NCBI GenBank assembly: GCA_913030785.1
Contig: CAJWER010000105.1
Coordinates: 1 to 9,329, forward strand
Reading direction: 5' to 3'
Length of the DNA: 9,329 nt
Source of the DNA: an uncultured Chloroflexota bacterium
GTDB taxonomy: Bacteria > Chloroflexota > Dehalococcoidia > Lucifugimonadales > CAJWER01
Every line of letters starts with the position of its first letter. Position 1 is the stretch's first letter. The position numbers and the translations under genes are program-made. Positions 1 through 6,126 of the stretch are shown piece after piece. The notes beneath the pieces were generated by a model. The model was not told the origin of the DNA and made no database searches. It saw only the letters and a list, made by a program, of their open reading frames with translations.

Positions 1-2091
1 TACCGCTAGGTGGCGTGGATCCCGGCGACCGGCCGTCTGGTACAAATTGGCGAAAGATAGGTGGATTCGCCACTCCTTCGGCTCGGCATCCAGAGCATCT
101 TCAAGCTCGGACTCCAACAGCGGAAGCACTCGCTGCATGTCCTCATTACTGATGGTGTGCCAGCAGTTATTTAAGGTGGTTAGCAACCACCTACGCGGGT
201 AGTTCGCAAGCCCGGGGGACGCAGATATCGAGTCTTCAAAAAAATCCAGGGTCTCGTCCCACAGTGGTATGAGTTTCGCCATACCACCACCGGGCCCCAC
301 CTGTTGGCCGTTTGCCGCAAGTTCACAGATAATGCCGGCAGTTGGCGCCTGAAACATTAGCGGGCCCGTTGGCGTGTCCAGACCGACTATATTGTCGCCA
401 ACATTGAGACGATCAGAAACGTTAGCGACATGCTGAACGACACCCTGAACTGGAGCGTTGTACGCGATGCTTCGAAGGCCAAGGATTACAGTCTTGGATC
501 CCACGTAGGGACCTAGTGTCAAGAAGTATATTGCGACCATAGCCACCAGTGCGGCAACAATAATGCCGGCGTATTTCCATTGATCTGTCTGGAGGAAACG
601 GAATCGTGTAGCCCATCCTGGCACCCCTTCCAGGCCTCCAGGACTGGTCGCGGACGGGTCCAGTGCGGTCGCAGGCGCCGTTTCTATGAACACCACGAAT
701 CCGATCAGCAGGTAGAACTGCCCGACTGTACCAGGCGTGTCAAACAGGAATAGATTTTGAACGAAGTAGGCTGTCGCAGCGGCCCCGATGAGCATGGTGA
801 ACAGTTGAAGCGCCGGTTCCTGCTCCCTAATACGGCGGATCACGACCCAAGACATGATCAGCCACACCGCCATGTAAGCGCCAAGGCCCAGCGCTCCCTT
901 GGTGACCATCTCCTCAATGATCTTGTTGTGGGCCTGGTCAAAGGACTCAGTTGAGATCGAGGCGACCTCCGCCGGCAACTTATTGTCGTAGGCGATGGTG
1001 TAGTTCTCGGGACCCCAACCAAAGAGGGGCCGATCAAGAAATCCGTCAAACCCTATTTGAACGGAATTTATGCGGCCTCTCGTGCTCGGATCGTCCAGGC
1101 CGATGTTCCTGAGCCTTCCGATCAGCTGGTTGGAGTCAGCCACAACTTGAAACCAGTCGGCATCGCGCACGGCCACGAAGCCGATCACGACGATGACGAG
1201 AGCGCCCACAAACGCCGCTGAGAAGATCCGCACCCGAGGGAGTTTTCCGTAGAAGATGTAGCCCGCCGCAAAGGCCAGCAGCCCCATCGCCAGGCCTATC
1301 ACCGCCCCACGAGTGCCACTGCGAACAAGCATGAGCCCGTCCAGCGCGATTACCGCCACCCAGAAGACCTGCCACCAGATGATACCGAGTCCCGTAAATC
1401 CGCTGGATCTGGCCCTGGTGCGTCTCCGGATGCGCTCCACCCTCCGAGATACCTGAGGCCGGCTCCGCTTGTCGGGCCGGACCATTGAATGGGCCAGGAA
1501 CGCAAGTGCAATCAGAATGTTTACCAACATATATGCGCCCACAAAAGTGGCGTTTCCAAGCGTGATGTCGATCCTTCCGCTGCCCGACAAATATCCGAGC
1601 ACGGAGATATCGTTCATCTGGGCAAGGCCCAAGAGACCCATGATGAAGCTGATAGCCAGGTTGAATTGGAGGAGGGCTTTCCAGTCGCGAAACGACCTGA
1701 AGACCGAGACCGCCACGACGGTGAATGCGAACCAGTGGGCCAGGTCGATCCATCCCTGCATGCGCTCGTACGTCGACCACAGACTCCGCTGAGGACTCAC
1801 GCCCAGAAGAGACGATATCAGCACAATCAACACGTAGGCTGCCAGCGCGGGGACAATCCACGATCGCGGCGGCCGGTGGGATGGATACCAGAAGGCTAGC
1901 ACCAGCCAGAGAACGAAGGCTATCTCAACGAGAGATCGGATGTAGAGGGCCTTGCCGACAATGAAAGGGAAAAAGGTGGAAGGGAGGGGCGATGCCATCA
2001 CAATGAGCGGCGCCACGAAGACAAGTACCACTGCCGTCCTGACAACCGTGGCTAGTCCATTTTCCATATTAGAGGGGGAGGAATCAGGCAT
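1..2091 (-). CDS. O-antigen ligase family membrane protein with TPR-like tail (3' end cut by window edge)
   Basis: The frame is open for 697 codons from ATG 2091 to the window edge, so the C-terminus is missing. The protein has roughly ten or more hydrophobic segments (for example residues 13-37, 51-69, 78-97, 118-132, 142-157, 180-200, 238-256, 262-278, 292-307, 400-418, 430-450, 458-470 and 507-526). Wzy_C/ligase hallmarks are visible: SGTRGA at 258-263, GWGPENY at 358-364 after a GF-DRPLF stretch, and AHNKIIEE at 387-394. The N-terminal stretch STFFPFIVGKALYIRSLVEI and the SLWSTYERMQGW segment (103-114) match what I remember of this family. Such proteins polymerise or ligate lipid-linked glycans at the outer face of the cytoplasmic membrane. 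Residues 544-610 form an unusual extra domain (separate entry). Residues 611-697 are helical and TPR-like (WDETLDFFEDSI, EWRIHLSFANLYQTAG). A basic loop at 204-230 is probably cytoplasmic. Whether it acts as ligase, polymerase or protein glycosyltransferase cannot be told from the sequence. Confidence 0.88.
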   Translation of the reverse strand, partial: MPDSSPSNMENGLATVVRTAVVLVFVAPLIVMASPLPSTFFPFIVGKALYIRSLVEIAFVLWLVLAFWYPSHRPPRSWIVPALAAYVLIVLISSLLGVSPQRSLWSTYERMQGWIDLAHWFAFTVVAVSVFRSFRDWKALLQFNLAISFIMGLLGLAQMNDISVLGYLSGSGRIDITLGNATFVGAYMLVNILIALAFLAHSMVRPDKRSRPQVSRRVERIRRRTRARSSGFTGLGIIWWQVFWVAVIALDGLMLVRSGTRGAVIGLAMGLLAFAAGYIFYGKLPRVRIFSAAFVGALVIVVIGFVAVRDADWFQVVADSNQLIGRLRNIGLDDPSTRGRINSVQIGFDGFLDRPLFGWGPENYTIAYDNKLPAEVASISTESFDQAHNKIIEEMVTKGALGLGAYMAVWLIMSWVVIRRIREQEPALQLFTMLIGAAATAYFVQNLFLFDTPGTVGQFYLLIGFVVFIETAPATALDPSATSPGGLEGVPGWATRFRFLQTDQWKYAGIIVAALVAMVAIYFLTLGPYVGSKTVILGLRSIAYNAPVQGVVQHVANVSDRLNVGDNIVGLDTPTGPLMFQAPTAGIICELAANGQQVGPGGGMAKLIPLWDETLDFFEDSISASPGLANYPRRWLLTTLNNCWHTISNEDMQRVLPLLESELEDALDAEPKEWRIHLSFANLYQTAGRRDPRHLAV
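262..462 (-). other. Barrel-sandwich (HlyD/biotinyl-lipoyl-like) module inside the O-antigen ligase protein
   Basis: These bases encode residues 544-610 of the ligase-family protein. Two similar halves can be read. The first is APVQGVV (546-552) followed by a strand and then LNVGDNIVGLDT (562-573). The second is APTAGII (582-588) followed by ELAANGQQVGPGGGMAKLIP (590-609). The pattern 'AP-x-x-G-hydrophobic ... G-x-x-V-x-x-G' in both halves is typical of the barrel-sandwich hybrid fold of membrane-fusion adaptors and lipoyl/biotinyl carriers. The hairpin between the halves (PTGPLMF) has no lysine, so biotin or lipoate attachment is not expected. It sits right after the last membrane helix (507-526) and before the TPR-like tail. 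The fold call is inference from pattern only. Confidence 0.6.
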
Positions 2092-2135
2092 GTTTGCTCG
2101 CCAAAGTTCTGTTTGCGCTGACCAAATCACGTACG

Positions 2136-2164
2136 ATTCTATGTGAGTGTGGTGCCGCGGTCAA
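2136..2164 (-). promoter_or_regulatory. Putative sigma-70 type promoter of the O-antigen ligase gene
   Basis: Reading the minus strand, TTGACC (2164-2159) is followed by a 17-base spacer and TAGAAT (2141-2136). Each hexamer matches the E. coli consensus at 5 of 6 positions. Transcription would start near 2129, about 38 bases before ATG 2091. This suggests the ligase gene can be expressed independently of the epimerase upstream. Only weak ribosome-binding sequence (GGCGAG) precedes the ATG. Confidence 0.6.
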
Positions 2165-2190
2165 TTTACTGCACCGGGCCGCGTTCCACG

Positions 2191-2221
2191 GCGTTGGGAG
2201 TGACCCCACGCGCTCCAACGC
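2191..2221 (-). terminator. Hairpin between epimerase and ligase genes (weak terminator candidate)
   Basis: GCGTTGGGAG (2191-2200) can pair with CTCCAACGC (2213-2221), giving a 9-pair stem with one bulged base and a 12-base loop. It begins 3 bases beyond the epimerase stop codon and precedes the ligase promoter. No T-run follows on the minus strand, so it is not a standard intrinsic terminator. It may be an RNA 3' end stabiliser or a chance structure. Confidence 0.3.
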
Positions 2222-2224
2222 ATG

Positions 2225-3142
2225 TCAGTCGGCCAGCCCCATAGATGCCAGCGTCTGCCTCAATCCATCTTCGAGGGTCGTGTGCGGCACCCATCCCAGT
2301 TCTCGCCGGGCCCTGGATACGTCAAGTACGACGTGCTCTACATCGCCGGGCCGGGGGTCGCCGTATTCGGGGAGAAGCGGGTACTCGGTCTCCTTCGCCA
2401 TTAGTTGAAAAAGTTCGTTTACCGATGTCCCCACGCCGGATCCGATGTTCACCGTCACCGACTCCTGCCCCTCCAAGGCGATCCGATGTGCCCGCGCCAC
2501 ATCGCCAACGTATACATAGTCGCGGGTCTGCTTGCCGTCGCCAAAGATTACCAGGCCTTCCCCCCTGATCATTCGGCCTCCGAAGATCGCCACCACGCCC
2601 GCTTCGCCTTCTGGGTCCTGGCGTGGACCATAGACGTTGGCGAGCCTCAGCACCTTTAGAGGGATCGTGGCAGGCAAAATTAATCGGAGGTACTGCTCCA
2701 AAGTCCATTTGCTGAGCCCATAAGGGCTGGCGGGTCGAATGGGGTGATCTTCGTCACATGGCAGGTAGTCCGGCACACCGTACAGTGCTCCGCCGGTGTT
2801 GATGTACACAAAACGAGGACAGGTCGATTCGGCTGCCGCCCGGGCGACGTTGATACCACCCACAATATTCGTTACGGCGTCCTGCCATGGGTTCGCCGCG
2901 GATCCTGGGACCGATATCTGGGCTGCGAGGTGGCTGACGGCGTCGGGGCGGAACGCCAGCATCACGTCACCCAACCCGGGATCGCCAACGTCCATCCTCT
3001 CCAAGCGCGCCCCTTTCGGCAGGTTGGACTCCTTGCCTGTGGATAGGTCGTCTACGACCAGTACCTGGTGGCCATCAGCCAACAACGTGTCCACGATATG
3101 GGACCCGATGAAGCCTGCGCCGCCCGTCACTAATACCTTCAA
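2225..3142 (-). CDS. NAD-dependent epimerase/dehydratase (UDP-glucose 4-epimerase type, extended SDR)
   Basis: This 305-residue protein has the usual length for a sugar-nucleotide epimerase. With the TTG at 3142 as start it opens MKVLVTGGAGFIGSH, the standard beginning of the family. The dinucleotide-binding motif GGAGFIG lies at residues 7-13 and the acidic residues at 31-32 (VVDDLSTG) fit binding of NAD ribose. The catalytic Y-x-x-x-K is Tyr141/Lys145 in SPYGLSKW, with Thr116 in the INTGGALYG strand as the Ser/Thr partner. Substrate-side motifs NVYGPRQ (169-175) and RDYVYVGDVARA (207-218) are intact. It probably interconverts UDP-sugars in the cytoplasm for surface glycan synthesis, which fits the ligase gene downstream. 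The exact substrate (UDP-Glc, UDP-GlcNAc, uronates or a dTDP-sugar) cannot be read from sequence. An alternative TTG start at 3148 adds two residues, but its ribosome binding site would be only two bases away. Confidence 0.93.
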   Translation of the reverse strand: MKVLVTGGAGFIGSHIVDTLLADGHQVLVVDDLSTGKESNLPKGARLERMDVGDPGLGDVMLAFRPDAVSHLAAQISVPGSAANPWQDAVTNIVGGINVARAAAESTCPRFVYINTGGALYGVPDYLPCDEDHPIRPASPYGLSKWTLEQYLRLILPATIPLKVLRLANVYGPRQDPEGEAGVVAIFGGRMIRGEGLVIFGDGKQTRDYVYVGDVARAHRIALEGQESVTVNIGSGVGTSVNELFQLMAKETEYPLLPEYGDPRPGDVEHVVLDVSRARRELGWVPHTTLEDGLRQTLASMGLAD

Positions 3143-3150
3143 TATCAACG

Positions 3151-3155
3151 CCCCT
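3151..3155 (-). promoter_or_regulatory. Ribosome binding site that selects TTG 3142 for the epimerase
   Basis: AGGGG on the minus strand lies 8 bases before TTG 3142 but only 2 bases before TTG 3148. The spacing favours the inner TTG, which also gives the canonical family N-terminus. No ATG is available near this position. Confidence 0.65.
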
Positions 3156-3198
3156 GTTGTTGCCAGTCTGTATTCAAACGACGCTGGAGATCACGATC

Positions 3199-3228
3199 AG
3201 TATAGTCTGCTACAAAGCAGCGTATCAA
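3199..3228 (-). promoter_or_regulatory. Putative sigma-70 type promoter of the epimerase gene
   Basis: On the minus strand TTGATA (3228-3223), an 18-base spacer and TATACT (3204-3199) form a promoter with each hexamer matching consensus at 5 of 6 positions. The start point would be near 3192, leaving a leader of about 50 bases before TTG 3142. It lies in the intergenic region shared with the divergent glc operon. Confidence 0.55.
3201..3226. promoter_or_regulatory. Imperfect inverted repeat, candidate operator in the divergent epimerase/glcD region
   Basis: TATAGTCTGC (3201-3210) and GCAGCGTATC (3217-3226) are inverted copies matching at 7 of 10 positions, including a perfect inner CTGC/GCAG, around a 6-base TACAAA centre. 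The dyad covers the spacer and parts of both hexamers of the epimerase promoter. It lies about 65-92 bases upstream of the likely glcD transcription start. A dimeric regulator could repress one direction and activate the other. No regulator gene is present in the window, so this is only a candidate. Confidence 0.3.
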
Positions 3229-3257
3229 CAAAATGCAAGGCGGGATAACCGGCCAGG

Positions 3258-3286
3258 TTGAACGAGGTTCTCCGATTATCTATCAT
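3258..3286 (+). promoter_or_regulatory. Putative promoter of the glcDEF operon
   Basis: TTGAAC (3258-3263), a 17-base spacer and TATCAT (3281-3286) resemble a sigma-70 promoter with 4/6 and 5/6 matches. The start point would be about 3293, just ahead of the GAGGTGG ribosome binding site at 3300-3306 and ATG 3312. If real, TTG 3258 and ATG 3285 lie upstream of the transcript and cannot be the glcD start codon. Confidence 0.45.
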
Positions 3287-3311
3287 GATTGAAGCGATAG
3301 AGGTGGTGGGC

Positions 3312-4757
3312 ATGAACGGCGATAAAGGGCTGATTGGGGAGCTGGAAGCGGTAGTCGGTACTGACTACGTAGTGTCGCGATCGCAAGACCTCGTGGTCTA
3401 CGAGTACGACGGCTCGGTCGACAAGGCAATGCCTGCCGCGGTCGTGCTGCCGTCCTCAACCGACGAGGTCTCCGCAGTGGTGGCTATCGCTGCGCGCCAT
3501 GGCGTCCCCGTCGTTGCGCGGGGCGCCGGCACGGGCCTGAGCGGCGGCGCGGTAGCCCAGCACGGTGGCATCGTGCTTGCGGTCACTCGCATGAACCATA
3601 TTATCGAGATTGACACGATCAACTCCCTGGCGGTGGTTGAACCCGGCGTCATCAATCTGGATATCTCCCACGCAGCAGCGGTGCATGGCCTCTACTTCGC
3701 GCCGGACCCATCGAGCCAACGGGCCTGCACGATCGGGGGCAACGTGGCGGAGAACTCCGGCGGCCCCCACTGCCTCGCATACGGCGTAACCACGAACCAC
3801 GTGCTCGGCATGGAGGTAGTCTTCGCGGACGGGTCGGTGCACTCGCTTGGCGACCGCACCAGGGAGACGGTAGGGTATGACCTGCGCGGCACCATCATCG
3901 GATCCGAAGGAACCCTGGCTATAGTGACCAAGATCGTCGTGCGGCTCCTAAAAGAGCCCGAAGCGGTCCGGACGCTGCTGGCAGTCTATTCCACAATCGA
4001 GGACGCCAGCTCGGCGGTATCGGGCATCATAGCGGCCGGTATCGTGCCAGCCGCTCTCGAGATGATGGATTCGCTGTGCATCGAGGCAGCCGAGGAGTCG
4101 GTGCACGCGGGATACCCCAAGGGGGCCGGAGCAGTCTTGCTCGTAGAGGTTGACGGGCTTGCGGAGGCAGTCGAGGAGGAGGCAGCCGAAATCGAAAGCG
4201 TCTGCCAGTCCTTCAAACCGATGGAGTTTCGAACAGCGACAGACCCGGCGGAACGGGCAAGGCTGTGGGCTGCCCGCAAGGGAGTACTGGGCGCCCTCGG
4301 CAGGCTCGCTCCGAACTACTACCTTGTGGACGGGACTATACCCCGGACCCGGCTATTAGAAGTGCTAAGCGCCATTGAGGAGATTAGCGAGAGCGTCGAT
4401 CTCCCCATAGCAAATTTGCTGCACGCAGGCGACGGCAATCTGCACCCTGCTGTTCTCTTCGACGAACGCGACCCAGACGAACTGCGCCGAGCGCTGCACG
4501 CGGGGGGCGAGATACTAAAGCTCTGCGTGGCATCGGGAGGAGTCCTCTCGGGTGAACATGGCATCGGGCTTGAAAAACAAGAGTACATGCCGTTGATGTT
4601 CTCCGACGCGGACATGCATGCCATGGCCGGGCTGGCAGACGCTTTCGAGACTGGCGGCAGGTTCAACCCGGGCAAAATATTCCCTACGGGTCACAAGCAC
4701 GAGCTCGGCTCTCAGGCTGGTTCGGTGTCACGCCTAGGTGCGGGGGCGTACCTGTAG
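3312..4757 (+). CDS. glcD: Glycolate/D-2-hydroxyacid dehydrogenase, FAD-linked subunit GlcD
   Basis: This 481-residue protein belongs to the FAD-linked oxidase (VAO/PCMH) family and should oxidise glycolate to glyoxylate or a related D-2-hydroxyacid such as D-lactate. The FAD-binding half has LPSSTDEVSAVV (46-57), the pyrophosphate loop RGAGTGLSGGA (70-80), PDPSSQRACTIGGNVAENSGG (131-151, the flavin pocket) and GSEGTLAIVT (197-206). The C-terminal half has HAGDGNLHP (371-379, the histidine pair of the family's metal site) and SGEHGIG (413-419), then the closing GGRFNPGKIFP (448-458). ATG 3312 is chosen because GAGGTGG (3300-3306) precedes it at good spacing and the residues upstream of it are not family-like; starts at 3258 or 3285 would add up to 18 residues. 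About 20 residues after GKIFP form a non-conserved tail. It heads glcDEF, 40 bases before glcE. The true substrate is uncertain. Confidence 0.93.
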   Translation: MNGDKGLIGELEAVVGTDYVVSRSQDLVVYEYDGSVDKAMPAAVVLPSSTDEVSAVVAIAARHGVPVVARGAGTGLSGGAVAQHGGIVLAVTRMNHIIEIDTINSLAVVEPGVINLDISHAAAVHGLYFAPDPSSQRACTIGGNVAENSGGPHCLAYGVTTNHVLGMEVVFADGSVHSLGDRTRETVGYDLRGTIIGSEGTLAIVTKIVVRLLKEPEAVRTLLAVYSTIEDASSAVSGIIAAGIVPAALEMMDSLCIEAAEESVHAGYPKGAGAVLLVEVDGLAEAVEEEAAEIESVCQSFKPMEFRTATDPAERARLWAARKGVLGALGRLAPNYYLVDGTIPRTRLLEVLSAIEEISESVDLPIANLLHAGDGNLHPAVLFDERDPDELRRALHAGGEILKLCVASGGVLSGEHGIGLEKQEYMPLMFSDADMHAMAGLADAFETGGRFNPGKIFPTGHKHELGSQAGSVSRLGAGAYL

Positions 4758-4797
4758 TGAACAACCAACCAGTACGGTCCACCCCCTACAGATCCCA

Positions 4798-6126
4798 ATG
4801 ACCACGCAAGGACTCAATCCGCTCGCTGGTGCAAAGGCCCGGGTTGTGTCAGGCGATGAGACCGCCGCATATGAGATCGATGGCATCCGTCCGTCTCTTG
4901 TGGCCTACCCTTCAGACACTGAACAGCTGTCCGAGGTTGTCTCACTGGCGGCGGGCGCAGGGCTTTCAATCACGCCTTGGGGCGGCGGCACCCACATCAA
5001 TCTGGGCAACCCTCCGGAGAGTCTCGACGTTGTGATTGACCTCGCCGGGCTCAATAAGGTGATCGACTACCCTGCGGCGGATCTGACAGCCACCGTTCAG
5101 GCCGGTGTCACGTTTTCGCAATTACAAAAGACACTTGCAGACGAAGACCAGTGGCTCGCAATAGACCCTCCACTGCCCGATCTTGCGACGGTCGGCGGAG
5201 TCCTGGCAACTGGACTCTCCGGGCCGACGAAATGGCAGTACTGGGGCCCGAGGGATGTGGTGATCGGCATGAAGATCGTACAGCCCGACGGTGTGGTAAC
5301 CAAAAGCGGCGGACAGGTCGTGAAGAACGTGAGTGGATACGATATGTCGAGGATTCACATCGGCGGCCTCGGAACCCTGGGGATCATCGCCGAGGTATCC
5401 CTCAAACTTACACCGCTGCCACGGCATCAGGTGACGCTGTTGGCATCGTACGATTCAGCGGAGGCCTGCATCGGAGCGGCCCTCGATGTCTTCCACAGCG
5501 ATATCGTACCTCTGGCCATCACCGCCTTCGATGAAGTGGCGGCGCGCAGGATGTCTGGTCTGAAAATAGGACGAAGCCACGCTCTGGCAGTGCGACTGGG
5601 CGGCAGACCTAAGACATTGGATCGGCAGCGACGAGAGGTCCTGTCGACGCTAGAAAGTGCTGGGTCGGGCACGATCGAAGCGCTTGAGGGAGATGACGCA
5701 GCGAGGCTGTGGCGATTATTGGCGGACTTCGCCTGGGGCGAGGCCACTCGCCCTGTCCTGGGCGTTCGAGCGACCGTGACCCCATCGGCATGTGCAGAAC
5801 TCGTCCGAAAGTTCGAACAACTGACCACCCCTGACGGCAAGGAACCGGCGGTCGTCTCGCACCCTGGTCACGGCACAGTACTGGCCTGCTGGTACCCGGA
5901 TACCGAGCTATCCGATTCGGCCATCGCTAATTTGGCATCTGCCGCCAGGAACATAGCGGAGAACGCTGGAGGACGCCTTGTTGTTGAACATGCGCCTGTC
6001 GGGACGAAATCCCTGGTAGACGTGTGGGGTGAGCCCGCCGGTCCCATCGACTTGCTGCGGAGATTTAAGGAGCGCTACGACCCGCACAGGTTGCTAAATC
6101 CAGGGCGATTCGTGGGGGGCATATGA
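4798..6126 (+). CDS. glcE: Glycolate dehydrogenase subunit GlcE (FAD-binding)
   Basis: This 442-residue protein is a second FAD-linked oxidase-fold subunit and works in complex with GlcD and GlcF. The N-terminal FAD domain shows YEIDGIRPSLVAYP (25-38), the loop WGGGTHINLGNPPES (61-75), AIDPPLPDLATVGGVLATG (121-139), WGPRDVVIGMKI (149-160), VVKNVSGYDMSRIHIGG (174-190) and GTLGIIAEVSLKLTPLP (192-208). The paired 'VKN-SGYD' and 'GTLGII-E' motifs distinguish GlcE from GlcD. The protein ends LLNPGRFVGGI, typical of the family. It is clearly longer than the about 350 residues I recall for E. coli GlcE. ATG 4798 gives a normal N-terminus but lacks a good ribosome binding site. GTG 4738 would overlap glcD by 20 bases, and GTG 4846 has a nearby AAGG. 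The stop overlaps the glcF start. Confidence 0.92.
   Translation: MTTQGLNPLAGAKARVVSGDETAAYEIDGIRPSLVAYPSDTEQLSEVVSLAAGAGLSITPWGGGTHINLGNPPESLDVVIDLAGLNKVIDYPAADLTATVQAGVTFSQLQKTLADEDQWLAIDPPLPDLATVGGVLATGLSGPTKWQYWGPRDVVIGMKIVQPDGVVTKSGGQVVKNVSGYDMSRIHIGGLGTLGIIAEVSLKLTPLPRHQVTLLASYDSAEACIGAALDVFHSDIVPLAITAFDEVAARRMSGLKIGRSHALAVRLGGRPKTLDRQRREVLSTLESAGSGTIEALEGDDAARLWRLLADFAWGEATRPVLGVRATVTPSACAELVRKFEQLTTPDGKEPAVVSHPGHGTVLACWYPDTELSDSAIANLASAARNIAENAGGRLVVEHAPVGTKSLVDVWGEPAGPIDLLRRFKERYDPHRLLNPGRFVGGI

Noticed and set aside
262..462. Biotinylation or lipoylation site in the barrel-sandwich module
   Set aside because: The hairpin between the two halves has no lysine (sequence PTGPLMF), so no cofactor attachment can be expected; a structural adaptor role is the better reading.
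1136..1861. A 241-codon minus-strand frame
   Set aside because: It overlaps the O-antigen ligase gene in another frame on the same strand, has the Arg/His/Gly/Ser-rich composition of a shadow frame, and shows no motif, whereas the overlapping frame has clear membrane helices and family motifs.
3258..3311. Longer glcD starting at TTG 3258 or ATG 3285
   Set aside because: These codons lie in or before the likely promoter and have no well-spaced ribosome binding site. The extra residues do not resemble the family N-terminus, while ATG 3312 has GAGGTGG in front.
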